The notes: generated from the sequence alone by a model not told the origin. Counted from the first letter of the stretch, positions 52,174-61,971 are shown. The stretch is DNA of 64,000 nucleotides from Streptomyces sp. NBC_01264 (GCF_026340675.1 NZ_JAPEOX010000001.1:930001-994000); one strand, 5' to 3'. A program made the numbers and translations.

Positions 52174-54201
52174 TCAGCGTGCGGGACGGCCCGATACGAC
52201 GGGTGCGACCGTCCGGTCGCCGAAGGCCGCCCATGGCCGCCACCCGCCGCTCGGCCGGTCCTGGACGCGGGTGCGCATCCTGCCGTCGGTGGTGACGGCG
52301 AAGACGTGCGTGCGCCCGGTGGCATCGCAGGCGACGGCCGGCGTGGCCGCGAGCCTGATCCCGGGCTCCCCGAACTCCCCTCCGGAAGCCCAGCTTCCGC
52401 CGGGGACGGTCTGCCAGCGGTGGCCGAGCCGGGCGCCGTCGGGCGTCAGCGAGAACGCCTCGAGGCGACCGTCCGCGTTGACGGCGAACGCCGGGGCGGC
52501 GGCGCTCCAGCCGAACAACGGCAGCCACTCGTCCCAGCCTCCGCTCGGTACGGACTGCCGACGGCCGAAGGTTCCCACGCCCGACGGTCCGATCGCGGCG
52601 ACGGTGAGCCGGCCGCTGCCGTCCCCGGCCACGCGCGGCGCGGCGCCGGACGCGGTGCCGAAGCGCTGCCACGCGGGGGTCCAGGCGCCGCCCGGGGTCT
52701 GCTGCCACCGGTGGAAGATCCCGGCGCCGCCGGGAGCGAGGGCGAAGACCTCGAGCCGGCCGTCGGCATGGGCCGCGACCACCGGTGGCGCGCCCGCGGC
52801 GCCGCCGAAGCCCGCCTCCCACGGGTCCCAGGCCCGGGATCCCGGCGCCGCCTGCCGCCGCCGGGCGACGGACGCGCCGCCGGGGCTCAGGGCGAACGCC
52901 TCCAGCCTGCCGTCGGCGCCACGGGCCACGGCGGGGGCGGCTCCGGCCGGCCCACCGAACTCCTCCCAGTCGTACCAGCCGCCGTCCGGCCGCTGGGCCC
53001 GGTGGTGGAGGTTGGCTCCCTCCGGGGCGAGCGAGAACACCTCGAGCGTGCCGCCGGCGTTGCGGCCGAGCGCGGGCACCGCACCGGCCGGCCCGCCGAA
53101 CGTCTCCCACGGCGACCAGGTGTCGGTGTCCGGGTCGAGCTGGACGCGCCGGAGCATCGAGTGGTCGGAGGCGTCGAGCGCGAACACCGTGAGGCGGCCG
53201 GCGGCGTCGAGTCCGGCCACCGGGTTGTCCGGGCTCTGCCACGGCGGTGGCGTCTCCCGCCACCGGAGGGGCGCCACCCGCAGCCCCTGGCGGAACCAGC
53301 CCGCGGCGCTGACGTACCAGTCCTCCCCGTAGGCGATCACCTCCACGGCGTGACCGGCCACGTGGCCCGCGTACCCGGCGAGGTCGAAGCGGAAGGGATC
53401 CCGGGACGCCAGCACGTCCGTACCTTCGTAGCCGCCCCTCGGAACGATGAACAGGTAGTACCAGCCGTCCCGTTCGACGACGTACGGCGACTCGGTGACC
53501 GAGACGGTCGCGTCCGTGGTCGCGTCGGTGAACGCGACGCCCGGCTCGCTCCAGTGCACCAGGTCGGCGGAGCGCCGGTGGGCCACGACGTGCCGGCCGC
53601 CCGGGCCCGAGAGTTCCGTGTAGTACATGACCCACTCGCCGCCGGCCCGCAGCACCATCGGGTCGCGGGCCACGATCCCGCGGAACAGCGGGCCGGACGG
53701 CTCGCGCGTCCAGGTGAACAGGTCGTCCGAGGTGGCGAGGCTGATCGCGGCGCCGCTCGCGCCGCCGCCCGCGTAGAACATCCAGAACCTGCCGCCGGCC
53801 TCGATGACATGCGGGGCCCACAGGTGCTCCTCGCCGTGGTAATCCGGGTCGACGGTCAGCGCGTCGGCGTGGGTGGTCCAAGGGCCGTACGGGGCGGGCG
53901 CCGAGGCGTGCGCGAAGGAGACCTCCGCGGCACTGTCCGGTGCCTCGCCGGGTGCCGCGCCGTCCCCGACGATGCCGAACAGGTGCCACCGGCCGTTCGC
54001 CCGGACCAGGGTGTGGTCGTTGAGGTAGCGGCGCCGGCCTGGCACGGAGGGGTCGTAGACGTGGGTGAAGGAACCGGCGCCCACCCACTGGGACGCCGGA
54101 CCCGGGACGGAGGCCGCTGCCGCGGCACGGCCCGCGAGCGGGAGCCCGAGGGCTCCCGCTCCGGCCGCGCGCAGCAGGTCGCGCCTGCTGATGTGACGCA
54201 C
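52174..54201 (-). CDS. Tat-exported GH43-like five-bladed propeller with PLL/DUF346 lectin
   Basis: A 675-residue protein. Tat leader VRHISRRDLLRAAGAGALG. Residues about 35-350 resemble a GH43/GH32/GH62-type propeller (YLNDHTLVRANGRWHLFGI; EEHLWAPHVIEAGGRFWMFY; ARDPMVLRAGGEWVMYY; ESPYVVERDGWYYLFIV). The C-terminal half is a set of 45-50 residue repeats (ADGRLEAFALSPGG; ADGRLEVFALAPGG) like Photorhabdus lectin PLL/DUF346. It is the most diverged lectin copy of the four in the region. GTG with GGAG 8 bases upstream. Sugar specificity unknown. Confidence 0.78.
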   Translation of the reverse strand: MRHISRRDLLRAAGAGALGLPLAGRAAAAASVPGPASQWVGAGSFTHVYDPSVPGRRRYLNDHTLVRANGRWHLFGIVGDGAAPGEAPDSAAEVSFAHASAPAPYGPWTTHADALTVDPDYHGEEHLWAPHVIEAGGRFWMFYAGGGASGAAISLATSDDLFTWTREPSGPLFRGIVARDPMVLRAGGEWVMYYTELSGPGGRHVVAHRRSADLVHWSEPGVAFTDATTDATVSVTESPYVVERDGWYYLFIVPRGGYEGTDVLASRDPFRFDLAGYAGHVAGHAVEVIAYGEDWYVSAAGWFRQGLRVAPLRWRETPPPWQSPDNPVAGLDAAGRLTVFALDASDHSMLRRVQLDPDTDTWSPWETFGGPAGAVPALGRNAGGTLEVFSLAPEGANLHHRAQRPDGGWYDWEEFGGPAGAAPAVARGADGRLEAFALSPGGASVARRRQAAPGSRAWDPWEAGFGGAAGAPPVVAAHADGRLEVFALAPGGAGIFHRWQQTPGGAWTPAWQRFGTASGAAPRVAGDGSGRLTVAAIGPSGVGTFGRRQSVPSGGWDEWLPLFGWSAAAPAFAVNADGRLEAFSLTPDGARLGHRWQTVPGGSWASGGEFGEPGIRLAATPAVACDATGRTHVFAVTTDGRMRTRVQDRPSGGWRPWAAFGDRTVAPVVSGRPAR

Positions 54202-54227
54202 GAGAGGGCTCCAGAGCAACGTTGCCG

Positions 54228-55230
54228 TCAGTTGATCGCCGGTCCGGCGGTGTCCTTGAGCCAGCCCCACTGGGACCAGGCCGAGAAGTCGGTCTGCCAG
54301 CGGTGGTAGACCCCGGTGGGATTGGTCCCGAAGACCTCGATCCGACCGTCGGCATTGGCCACGGCAGTGATCTCCGTGCCACCGCCACCGAAGGACTCCC
54401 AGGGGTGGTAGGGCGCGTTCACTCCGGTCTGCCACATGTGCTGGGCATCGCTCCCGTTGAGGGCGAACACCTCGACCCGGCCGTCCACGGCGCGCTGACT
54501 CGTCAACTGCGCGTTCGCGAGACCGCCGGTCTCCTCCCAGCCGGACCAACTCGTGGGACCGGTCTGGTACCGGTGGAAGACCCCGACGGGCCCGGAGGCG
54601 AACACCTCGAGCCGGCCGTCCTGATTGTGGTCGACCGTCAGATCGTGACCACCGATGCCGAAGTCCTGCCAGGAGGACCAACGACCATTCACGGACTCCT
54701 GGTACAGATGCCGGAAGACCTCACCGTTCAGGGCGAACACCTCGAGCCGGCCGTCCGGCGCCTTCTCCATCTCGATACGGCTCTTCCCCGGACCGGCGCC
54801 TGTCCCTTCCCAGCCCGACCAGCCGCCGTTGGCCGCCGTCTGGAACCGGTGGAACACGTTCTCCGGACCGGAAGCGAAGACCTCGAGCCGCCCGTCACCA
54901 TTGGAACCGACAGCGACATCACGGCCACCCTCACCGAAGTTCTCCCAGCCCGACCAACCGCCCGAGGGCTGGTTCTGGTAACGGTGCTGAAGGAACTGGC
55001 CGTTGATCGCGAACATCTCGAGTCGGCCGTCGGCATTCGGCCCGATCGCCAGCTCCGCTCCCTTGGGTCCCGCGATGAACTCCCAGGCCGACCACGTGCC
55101 GTTGATGTTCTCCTGCCAGGCGTGATGCACACCGTCGGCCCCGGCCGCGAACACCTCGAGACGCCCGTCCACCGACCGCGCCGACACCACACGACCCGAC
55201 TCCGCCGGATACACGAGCGGCGCGGGACCG
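54228..55230. repeat. ~1-kb direct repeat, copy 1 (lectin module)
   Basis: Nearly identical to 55712-56720, offset about 1484 bp. Includes the whole seven-blade lectin and the LVYPAESGRVVSARS linker. Copies differ at scattered positions, many synonymous. Confidence 0.9.
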
Positions 55231-55700
55231 GGCCCGGGGTGGCCAAGACGGTCCACGGCGGCGCGCGCCGTGTCCATGTGCCGCAGATGGTGGTTCTGGT
55301 TGTAGGTGGACCAAGGGCTCCAGTCCCTGCCCCCGGAGGCTATCCGGAAGGTCTCGTTCGCATTGCACTGCGCGTCGTAGGCACAGGCGTCGCTGACTTC
55401 GGAATGCCAGTAGTCGTTGATCTGCCACAGACCGCGGTCGGTGGACGGGGGCTTGTTGTTCGTGACGTTGTACGCCTGCGGGTTGCAGCTGGACTCCGCC
55501 AGGGCGACAGCGACCGCGGTGACCAGGCCCTCGCCCCGGAAGCCGGCGTTGTACCCGACCTCCGCACACAGGTCGCTCCCGACGGCGGCGGAGGCCGGCT
55601 GTGTGGCGCCCGCCATGATTCCCGCCGCCACGCACAGGGAGGCGAACGCGGCCAGGATGACGCGGTGGGGCGCTCTTCGAGCGCGCCGTGTGGCTCTCAT
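54228..55700 (-). CDS. Secreted lysozyme/SLT-like domain with PLL/DUF346 lectin
   Basis: A 490-residue protein. Signal peptide HRVILAAFASLCVAAGIMAG. The catalytic head about residues 40-155 fits a lytic-transglycosylase/lysozyme-like domain: TAVAVALAESSCNPQAYNVT (catalytic Glu in ALAESSC), STDRGLWQINDYWH, then Cys pairs. After a HPGPGPAPLVYPAESG linker, seven propeller repeats (VDGRLEVFAAGADGVHHAWQ first) form the lectin. Ends KDTAGPAIN. 11 bp upstream of it is the M23 gene end; both share about 1 kb of near-identical 3' sequence. Confidence 0.82.
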   Translation of the reverse strand: MRATRRARRAPHRVILAAFASLCVAAGIMAGATQPASAAVGSDLCAEVGYNAGFRGEGLVTAVAVALAESSCNPQAYNVTNNKPPSTDRGLWQINDYWHSEVSDACAYDAQCNANETFRIASGGRDWSPWSTYNQNHHLRHMDTARAAVDRLGHPGPGPAPLVYPAESGRVVSARSVDGRLEVFAAGADGVHHAWQENINGTWSAWEFIAGPKGAELAIGPNADGRLEMFAINGQFLQHRYQNQPSGGWSGWENFGEGGRDVAVGSNGDGRLEVFASGPENVFHRFQTAANGGWSGWEGTGAGPGKSRIEMEKAPDGRLEVFALNGEVFRHLYQESVNGRWSSWQDFGIGGHDLTVDHNQDGRLEVFASGPVGVFHRYQTGPTSWSGWEETGGLANAQLTSQRAVDGRVEVFALNGSDAQHMWQTGVNAPYHPWESFGGGGTEITAVANADGRIEVFGTNPTGVYHRWQTDFSAWSQWGWLKDTAGPAIN

Positions 55701-55711
55701 CTGCCTTCTCC

Positions 55712-56720
55712 TCAGTTGATCGCCGGTCCGGCGGTGTCCTTGAGCCAGCCCCACTGGGACCAGGTGGAGTAATCGGTCTGCCAGCTGTGGTAGACCCCGG
55801 TGGGATTGGTCCCGAAGACCTCGATCCGACCGTCGGCATTGGCCACGGCAGTGATCTCCGTACCGCCGCCGCCGAAGGACTCCCACGCGTGGTACGGGCT
55901 GTTCACCCCGGTCTGCCACATGTGCTGGGCATCGCTGCCGTTGAGGGCGAACACCTCGACCCGGCCGTCCACGGCGCGCTGACTCGTCAACTGCGCGTTC
56001 GCGAGACCGCCGGTCTCCTCCCAGCCCGACCAACTCGACGGACCGGTCTGGTACCGGTGGAAGACCCCGACGGGCCCGGAGGCGAACACCTCGAGCCGGC
56101 CGTCCAGGTTGTGATCGACCGTCACGTCACGACCGCCGATGCCGAAGTCCTCCCAGGAGGACCAACGACCATTCACGGACTCCTGGTACAGATGCCGGAA
56201 GACCTCACCGTTCAGAGCGAAGACCTCAAGGCGGCCGTCCGGCGCCTTCGCCAACTCGACACGGCTCTCCCCCGGACCACCACCGGTCCCTTCCCAGCCC
56301 GACCAGCCACCGTTGGCGGCCGTCTGGAACCGGTGGAACACGGCCTGGGGGCCGGAGGCGAAGACCTCGAGCCGCCCGTCGCCATTGGAACCCACGGCGA
56401 TGTCACGGCCGCCCTCGCCGAAGTTCTCCCAGTCCGACCAGCCACCCGAGGGCTGGTTCTGGTAACGGTGCTGAAGGAACTGCCCGTTGATCGCGAACAC
56501 CTCGAGACGCCCGTCGGCGTTCGGCCCGATCGCCAACTCCGCACCCCTCGGCCCGGCGATGAACTCCCACGCGGACCAAGCACCGTTGGCGCTCTCCTGC
56601 CAGGCGTGATGCACACCGTCCGCACCCGCCGCGAACACCTCGAGACGCCCGTCCACCGACCGCGCCGACACCACACGACCCGACTCCGCCGGATACACCA
56701 ACGGCGCCGGACCGGGATGG
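55712..56720. repeat. ~1-kb direct repeat, copy 2 (lectin module)
   Basis: Partner of 54228-55230. Recombination between the two would delete the SLT-like head and one lectin copy, leaving an intact M23-lectin fusion in frame. Confidence 0.9.
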
Positions 56721-57262
56721 CCGCCGGGGACGCAGGGCATGTCGATGCCGCGTTCCGCCAGGTAGGGAATCGGGTCCACACGCACGGACGCGCCCGCGTT
56801 CCCCCATACCCGAAGGTGGAGATGGGGCCCGCTGGACTGGCCCTCGCTGCCCATCAGCGCGATCCGCTGCCCGGCGCTCACGCGGTCGCCCTGCTGGACG
56901 TCCCGCTGGTACATGTGGCCGTACTCGGTGATGGTGCCGTCGGGGTGCAGGATGCGGATCCACTGGCCGTAGCCGGGTTCGTATCCCGAGATGGTCACCT
57001 GACCGTCGCCGACCGCGTAGATCGGGGTGCCGCGGTCGTTGGCGATGTCGATGCCGTTGTGCTCCCAGCTGTAGTACTGGGTGATGTCACCGGCGGTCGG
57101 ACAGGCGGCTGCGAACCCGGCGGTCCGGGCCGGGACCGGGGAGGAGGCGGTCTGCGCCCCGGCCGGTGAGGCGACGGCGAGCCCCGGTCCGAGGATCACG
57201 GTCAGTGCGAGAAGAAGCCCGAGCACCCGCCCGGACTGGGATCGGGAAAGGACGGACATCAT
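55712..57262 (-). CDS. Secreted M23 metallopeptidase with PLL/DUF346 lectin
   Basis: A 516-residue protein. Signal peptide GRVLGLLLALTVILGPGLAV. M23 (LytM/lysostaphin) zinc site: YSWEHNGIDIAND (His68, Asp72) and GPHLHLRVWG (His147, His149), giving HxxxD and HxH. It would cut peptidoglycan peptide bridges. The C-terminal lectin is almost the same as in the preceding gene. ATG at 57262 has GGGGAG 7 bases upstream; a GTG at 57280 would overlap the esterase stop. Cell-wall targeting by the lectin is inference. Confidence 0.88.
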   Translation of the reverse strand: MMSVLSRSQSGRVLGLLLALTVILGPGLAVASPAGAQTASSPVPARTAGFAAACPTAGDITQYYSWEHNGIDIANDRGTPIYAVGDGQVTISGYEPGYGQWIRILHPDGTITEYGHMYQRDVQQGDRVSAGQRIALMGSEGQSSGPHLHLRVWGNAGASVRVDPIPYLAERGIDMPCVPGGHPGPAPLVYPAESGRVVSARSVDGRLEVFAAGADGVHHAWQESANGAWSAWEFIAGPRGAELAIGPNADGRLEVFAINGQFLQHRYQNQPSGGWSDWENFGEGGRDIAVGSNGDGRLEVFASGPQAVFHRFQTAANGGWSGWEGTGGGPGESRVELAKAPDGRLEVFALNGEVFRHLYQESVNGRWSSWEDFGIGGRDVTVDHNLDGRLEVFASGPVGVFHRYQTGPSSWSGWEETGGLANAQLTSQRAVDGRVEVFALNGSDAQHMWQTGVNSPYHAWESFGGGGTEITAVANADGRIEVFGTNPTGVYHSWQTDYSTWSQWGWLKDTAGPAIN

Positions 57263-57276
57263 GCGAGGTCTCCCCG

Positions 57277-58254
57277 TCACGCCTTGCGCAGGCGGTCGAT
57301 GACTCCGTTGATGTCGTCCTGCAGCAGGTTCCGGCGGACGTAGTGGCCGCCGTCCACCTCATGCTGCTCGTAGGGGATGCCCACGCGGTCGAGGTTCCAC
57401 TTGAACTCCCGCTGGGTGGCGAGCACCAGTTTCTCGTTGGCGTACCCCTGGATGTCCTCGGGGCTGGTGCCGGCGACCAGGAAGATCCGCTTGTTCCGGT
57501 AGCTCTCGATGCGCTCGCACGGGTTGTCCGCGCTGACCCGGGCCTGGTCCCAGAAGGGCACGCCGTAGACGCTGCCGCCGTTGAGTTCCACCGCTGCGGA
57601 GGAGGCGTTGGCCCAGTGGGTGACCAGGTCACCGTTGCCGCCGCGCAGATTGGCCGGACCGGAGTGGGCGCTGACCGAGGCGAAGTGGCCCCAGTACTTG
57701 GCCGCGTACTTCAGGGCGCCGAAGCCGCCCATGGAGAACCCGGAGACGGCGCGGCCGTCGTACTCGGCGTAGGTGCGGAAGTTCGCGTCGATCCACGGGA
57801 TCAGCTGGCCGATGTGGAAGTGCTCCCAGTTGCGGGCGCCGATGTTGGAGCTCACCGCGTTGGAGTACCAGCCGGCGCGCCCGCCGTCAGGCATCACGAC
57901 GATGAGGTCCTTCCAGGCGGTCAGACCCCGGATGTCGTGGAACCGGTCGAAGGTGATGAAGTCCTCCAGGCCACCGTGGAGCAGGTAGAGGACGGGGTAG
58001 CGGCGCCCGCTGGTGTGGTAGCCGTCGGGGAGCAGCACGTTGACGGCCGGGGTCCAGCCGCCGATGGCGGAGGTCTGGAACCGGTAGTACCACATCCGGT
58101 GATCCTGCTCGTTGCGTTCCGTGACGCGCAGGTCGTCGGCGGCCGCCGACGACGACGCCGACGCGAGAACGCCGCCGGCTCCGAGGGCCACCGCGGCGGT
58201 GAGCCCGCCGGCGGACTTGAGGATGCTCCTGCGGGTGGGGTCCTGCGTGGTCAA
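57277..58254 (-). CDS. Tat-exported esterase (antigen 85/esterase D-like)
   Basis: A 325-residue alpha/beta hydrolase. TTG at 58254 is chosen for AGGAGG 5 bases upstream; it opens a Tat leader with TRRSILKSAGGLTAAVAL. Catalytic Ser in AVSGFSMGGFGALKYA (GxSxG), oxyanion LLHGGLEDF, probable His in EVDGGHYVRRN. The family includes mycolyl/acyl transferases and feruloyl-type esterases. Paralogous in layout to the gene at 62075. Confidence 0.85.
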   Translation of the reverse strand: MTTQDPTRRSILKSAGGLTAAVALGAGGVLASASSSAAADDLRVTERNEQDHRMWYYRFQTSAIGGWTPAVNVLLPDGYHTSGRRYPVLYLLHGGLEDFITFDRFHDIRGLTAWKDLIVVMPDGGRAGWYSNAVSSNIGARNWEHFHIGQLIPWIDANFRTYAEYDGRAVSGFSMGGFGALKYAAKYWGHFASVSAHSGPANLRGGNGDLVTHWANASSAAVELNGGSVYGVPFWDQARVSADNPCERIESYRNKRIFLVAGTSPEDIQGYANEKLVLATQREFKWNLDRVGIPYEQHEVDGGHYVRRNLLQDDINGVIDRLRKA

Positions 58255-58603
58255 GGTGACCTCCTGTGGGCGGGCTGGCTGGTGACCGGGCTGCCGCCCC
58301 AGCGGCACCGGCGGTTTGGAAGTTAGCGATCCCGGCCCGGGAGGAGTACCCGGAACCTTCCGGACTGACAGAACCGGCCCGTGTCGTCTAGGTCGTCCGC
58401 CGCGAAGGCAACTCATGGATGTGCGGATGAAGTTCGCCGCGTCCTAGCGGGAGGGGCTGCGGGTGACCATCCGTAATTCTCCGGATCCCCGGGCCGTGTC
58501 CCTCTCGGTAGCTTTCGGCGCTGTCACACCGTGACCCGGCGCGACCACGGCGGGTCCCCCTCTTCCGCAAGTGCCTCGTACCGCTACCGACCAGGAGCCC
58601 GTT
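58255..58603. other. 349-bp divergent spacer
   Basis: Between the TTG of the esterase and the GTG of the C40-like gene. Should hold both promoters. No clear palindromic operator or RNA element seen; GTGTCGTCTAGG at about 58380-58391 could be part of a sigma-factor box. Confidence 0.4.
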
Positions 58604-60201
58604 GTGAGCGCACACCATCCCTCCCGCAGAGCGCTTTTCAGAGCCGCCGGTGGGTTTTCGGCTGCGATGTCTCTCGCCGGCGCAGGCGTCCTCGCGACGG
58701 GATCCGGGGCCAGTGCCGCCGGAATCGGCGTCGGCCTCCGCTCCGCCCAGCGCATCCAGTCGGACGTGGGCGGCCCGATCACCCGCGACGAGATCCTTCT
58801 CCGTGCCCAGCACTGGGTGGATCTGAACGTCTACTACAACCAGGGCGACTCCTACCCGGACCTGGAAGGCAGGCGCTTCCGCACCGACTGCTCGGGCTTC
58901 GTCTCCATGGCACTGCACCTGCCCTCGTCTCCCAGTACGGTCACCCTCTCCGAGTTCCTGGACCCGATCGCCTGGGAGGATCTGCGGCCCGGTGACGCCG
59001 TCGGCACCCTCGGGCCGGGAACCGGCGGCGACGCGGGGCATGTCGTGTTGTTCGCCGGCTGGACCAAGCGCACACCCGCTTCTTCACCATGGAGGAGATG
59101 GGCGGGGCGGGGTCCGTCAGATATGAGCGGCCGATCAACTACACCACCAGCGGCGGCCAGTTCACCGCCGCTCCGTACCGCTACAAGAGGGTTGCCGAGG
59201 CTCCTTCCGCTCACGCGGTCAGCCCGGCCGAGACGGGCCGCGTGGTGTCGGCACGATCGGCCGACGGCCGGCTGGAGACCTTCGCGGCCGGAGCTGACGG
59301 GGTGCACCACGCCTGGCAGAACGAGGTGAACGGCAACTGGTCGGCCTGGCGGCCGCTCGGCGGTCCGCGGAACGCGCAGATGGCGATCGTGCCCAACGCC
59401 GACGGCCGCCTCGAGCTGCTGGCGATCAACGGCGACGTGGCCGAGCACATCTATCAGACCGGCCCGTCCGGGGACTGGTCCGGCTGGCAGGGATTCGGCA
59501 CCGGTGGTCGGTACATCGCCGCCGGAACGAATGCCGACGGCCGCATCGAGGTCTTCGCCTCCGGACCGAAGGGCGTGTACCACCGCTACCAGACCGCGCC
59601 GAACGCCGGCTGGTCGGGCTGGGAGTTCACCGGTGGCGGTCCCGTCGACGCCCGTCTGGAAATGGAGAAGTCCCCCGATGGGCGCCTCGAGGCATTCGCT
59701 CTCAACGGCAAGGTCTTCGAGCACCAGTACCAGCTCGCCCCCAACGGTGGTTGGTCCGCGTGGGAACACTTCGGAGGCGGCGGCCAGGATCTGACGGTGG
59801 ACCACAATGCCGACGGGCGCCTCGAGGTCTTCGCCTCCGGGCCGGAGGCGATCTTCCACCGGTACCAGGAAAGCCCGACCTCCTGGTCAGGCTGGGTGAG
59901 AACCGGCGGACCGGCCAACGCGAAGCTCACCAGCGAACGCACCGCAGACGGCCGGGTGGAGGTCTTCGCCATCAGCGGTGAGATCGCCGTCCACGCCTGG
60001 CAGACCGGGATCAACGCACCGTTCAGTGACTGGGTCACCATCGGCACCGGCGGCACGGACATCACCGCCGCAACCAACGCCGACGGCCGCATGGAGGTCT
60101 TCGGGACCAGCCGTGCGGGCGTCTACCACACCTGGCAGACCGGCTTCACCGACTGGGCCCAGTGGGCGTGGCTCAACGGCCCCGGCCCCGCGATCAGCTG
60201 A
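58604..60201 (+). pseudogene. C40-like (NlpC-type) head with PLL/DUF346 lectin, frameshifted
   Basis: Start GTG at 58604 (CAGGAG upstream) opens a Tat leader (SRRALFRAAGG). The head has TDCSGFVSMALHLP (Cys96) and GDAGHVVLFAGWTK (His146), like NlpC/P60 or amidase-type cysteine peptidases. At about 59066-59068 the frame ends its similarity; the next codons (AHTRFFTMEEMGG) are in the -1 frame and run through a seven-repeat lectin (ADGRLETFAAGADGVHHAWQ, ending GPGPAIS). One base appears to be missing at the junction (likely within ACCAAGCG). Either a real pseudogene or a sequence error; the reading frame after the shift is otherwise intact. Confidence 0.8.
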
Positions 60202-60223
60202 CACGAAGGAGACGACGGATCAC

Positions 60224-60694
60224 ATGCGCGTCACGACAACGCTCCTGCTCGGCGGGGCCCTTGCCCTCGCCCCCCTCACCCCGGCGACCGGCGCTCCGGC
60301 CGCCGCCTCCGGCCCCGCCGGCCGGGCGACGACGTACGACGCCGTCCAGTCCTTCCAGAACCAGGCCACGGGTCTGTGCCTGGACGACACCAGCAACGGC
60401 TTCCGCGCCTGGAGCTGCAACGGCTCGAATCCGCAGCGGTGGAGCGTGCGCGTCTGGGGTGACGGGACGCGCCAGTTGATGAACATCAACACCGGCCGCT
60501 GCATCGAGAACACCAACAGCAGCTTCCACACCGCGGCCTGCAACTCCAGCCCGGAGCAGAGCTGGTGGGTCCAGGTCTGGGGCGACGGCACCGTCCGCTT
60601 CCAGAACCAGCACACCTCGCGCTGCATCGACGACAGCTCCCAGGGCCTCCGTACCTGGACGTGCAACAGCCTTCCGTACCAGAGCTGGTCCTGA
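60224..60694 (+). CDS. Secreted ricin-type beta-trefoil lectin
   Basis: A 156-residue protein. Signal peptide TTLLLGGALALAPLTPATGA, then three trefoil units with the QxW-type ends: ATGLCLDDTSNGFRAWSCNG, NTGRCIENTNSSFHTAACNS, HTSRCIDDSSQGLRTWTCNS. A single-domain lectin, no enzyme attached. It follows the C40-lectin gene by 22 bp, so possibly co-transcribed. Confidence 0.88.
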   Translation: MRVTTTLLLGGALALAPLTPATGAPAAASGPAGRATTYDAVQSFQNQATGLCLDDTSNGFRAWSCNGSNPQRWSVRVWGDGTRQLMNINTGRCIENTNSSFHTAACNSSPEQSWWVQVWGDGTVRFQNQHTSRCIDDSSQGLRTWTCNSLPYQSWS

Positions 60695-60791
60695 GACCGG
60701 TGGCGACGCACGTCGAAGCCCATCCCCTTCCGGCGATTCCAGCAAGGCCGGTACGTCCGGCAGACGATTCCCTCCATGAGGAGCAGGTTCG

Positions 60792-61970
60792 ATGAAGTTG
60801 AAGCTCACCGCGCTACGGTTCTCGCTCGTCCTCGGTGTGGCCGGAGCCCTCCTGGCGGTGCCCACGGCCGCACAGGCGCGGAACCAGGCGCAGGCACAGA
60901 CCCAGGCGCGGACCCCGGCCCGGGCTACCGCGGACCATGCCGCCACGCTCGCGGCCCTGAACGAGCTCAAGGCGGGCGGCGGTCCCGGGGCGGGCGTGTA
61001 CGCGGGGACCCGCGACGCCTCGTGGAACCTCTCCACCGGCACGGCCACCATCAACACCAACGATCCGATCGGCCCGGACGAGTACTACCGCGTCGGGAGC
61101 CAGTCGAAGACCTTCACCGCCGTCGCCGTACTGAAGCTCGCGGAGGCCAACGGGATCGGCCTCGACGACCCCATCGAGCAGCACCTGCCCGGTGTGGTCT
61201 CCGTGAACGGCCACGACGGGAACCGGATCACGATCCGGCACCTCCTCCAGCACACCAGCGGCATACCGGTGAACGGCCTCCCGCTCGCGCAGGCCCGCCC
61301 GGACGGCTCGTACACCCTCGCGGCCCTGGTGAAGGACGGGCTGCGCTTCGCCCCGGCCTCCCAGCCCGGCGCCGCCTTCCAGTACTCGAACACCAACTAC
61401 GAGATCCTCGGCATGCTGATCGAGAAGATCACCGGCCTGCCCCTACACCAGGCCGTCACCCAGCAGGTGATCCAGCCGCTCGGCCTGGCCCACACCCGCT
61501 TCCCCGCCCCCACGGACCGCGCCGTGCCGAGCCCGGCGATCCACGGCTACCGGGGCACCCGGATCGGCTCGTTCTTCTTCTGGCTGGACGGGACGGCGTT
61601 CGAACCGTCCACCTTCTACGGGTCCGGCGCCGTCCTCTCCACGCTCCGGGACATGACCGCCTTCTACCAGGCGATCGTCGACGGTACGGCGCTCTCGCCC
61701 GCGAACCTCGCCGAGATGGAGAAGACCTTCGAGCTCGGGCAGCCGGGCTCGGGGAACGGCTACGGCCTCGGGATGCTGAAGTTCGCCCTGCCCTGCGGCG
61801 GCACGGCCTGGGGACACGACGGAGCCGTCCCGGGCTACTACTCGCAGACGCTCGTGACCGAGGACGGACGTCACGCCTCCGTCGTGACCAACGCGCATCT
61901 CGCCACGAACATCCCCGGCGCGCAGATGTACAAGACCCTGACCAGCGCCCTGTGCGAGACGCCGTCCTGA
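60792..61970 (+). CDS. Secreted class C beta-lactamase-like serine hydrolase
   Basis: A 392-residue protein. Signal peptide RFSLVLGVAGALLAVPTAAQA, a Gln/Ala/Arg linker, SxxK in RVGSQSKTFTAVAV, YxN in FQYSNTNYEILGM, HxG in WGHDGAVPGYYS. Probable D-alanyl carboxypeptidase/esterase; a shorter relative of the gene at 46577. Ends where a CCTGGC hexanucleotide array starts. Confidence 0.9.
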   Translation: MKLKLTALRFSLVLGVAGALLAVPTAAQARNQAQAQTQARTPARATADHAATLAALNELKAGGGPGAGVYAGTRDASWNLSTGTATINTNDPIGPDEYYRVGSQSKTFTAVAVLKLAEANGIGLDDPIEQHLPGVVSVNGHDGNRITIRHLLQHTSGIPVNGLPLAQARPDGSYTLAALVKDGLRFAPASQPGAAFQYSNTNYEILGMLIEKITGLPLHQAVTQQVIQPLGLAHTRFPAPTDRAVPSPAIHGYRGTRIGSFFFWLDGTAFEPSTFYGSGAVLSTLRDMTAFYQAIVDGTALSPANLAEMEKTFELGQPGSGNGYGLGMLKFALPCGGTAWGHDGAVPGYYSQTLVTEDGRHASVVTNAHLATNIPGAQMYKTLTSALCETPS

Positions 61971-61971
61971 C

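Noticed and set aside
59060..59075. Programmed -1 frameshift in the C40-lectin gene
   Set aside because: No X-XXY-YYZ slippery heptamer and no obvious downstream pseudoknot; a missing base explains it more simply.
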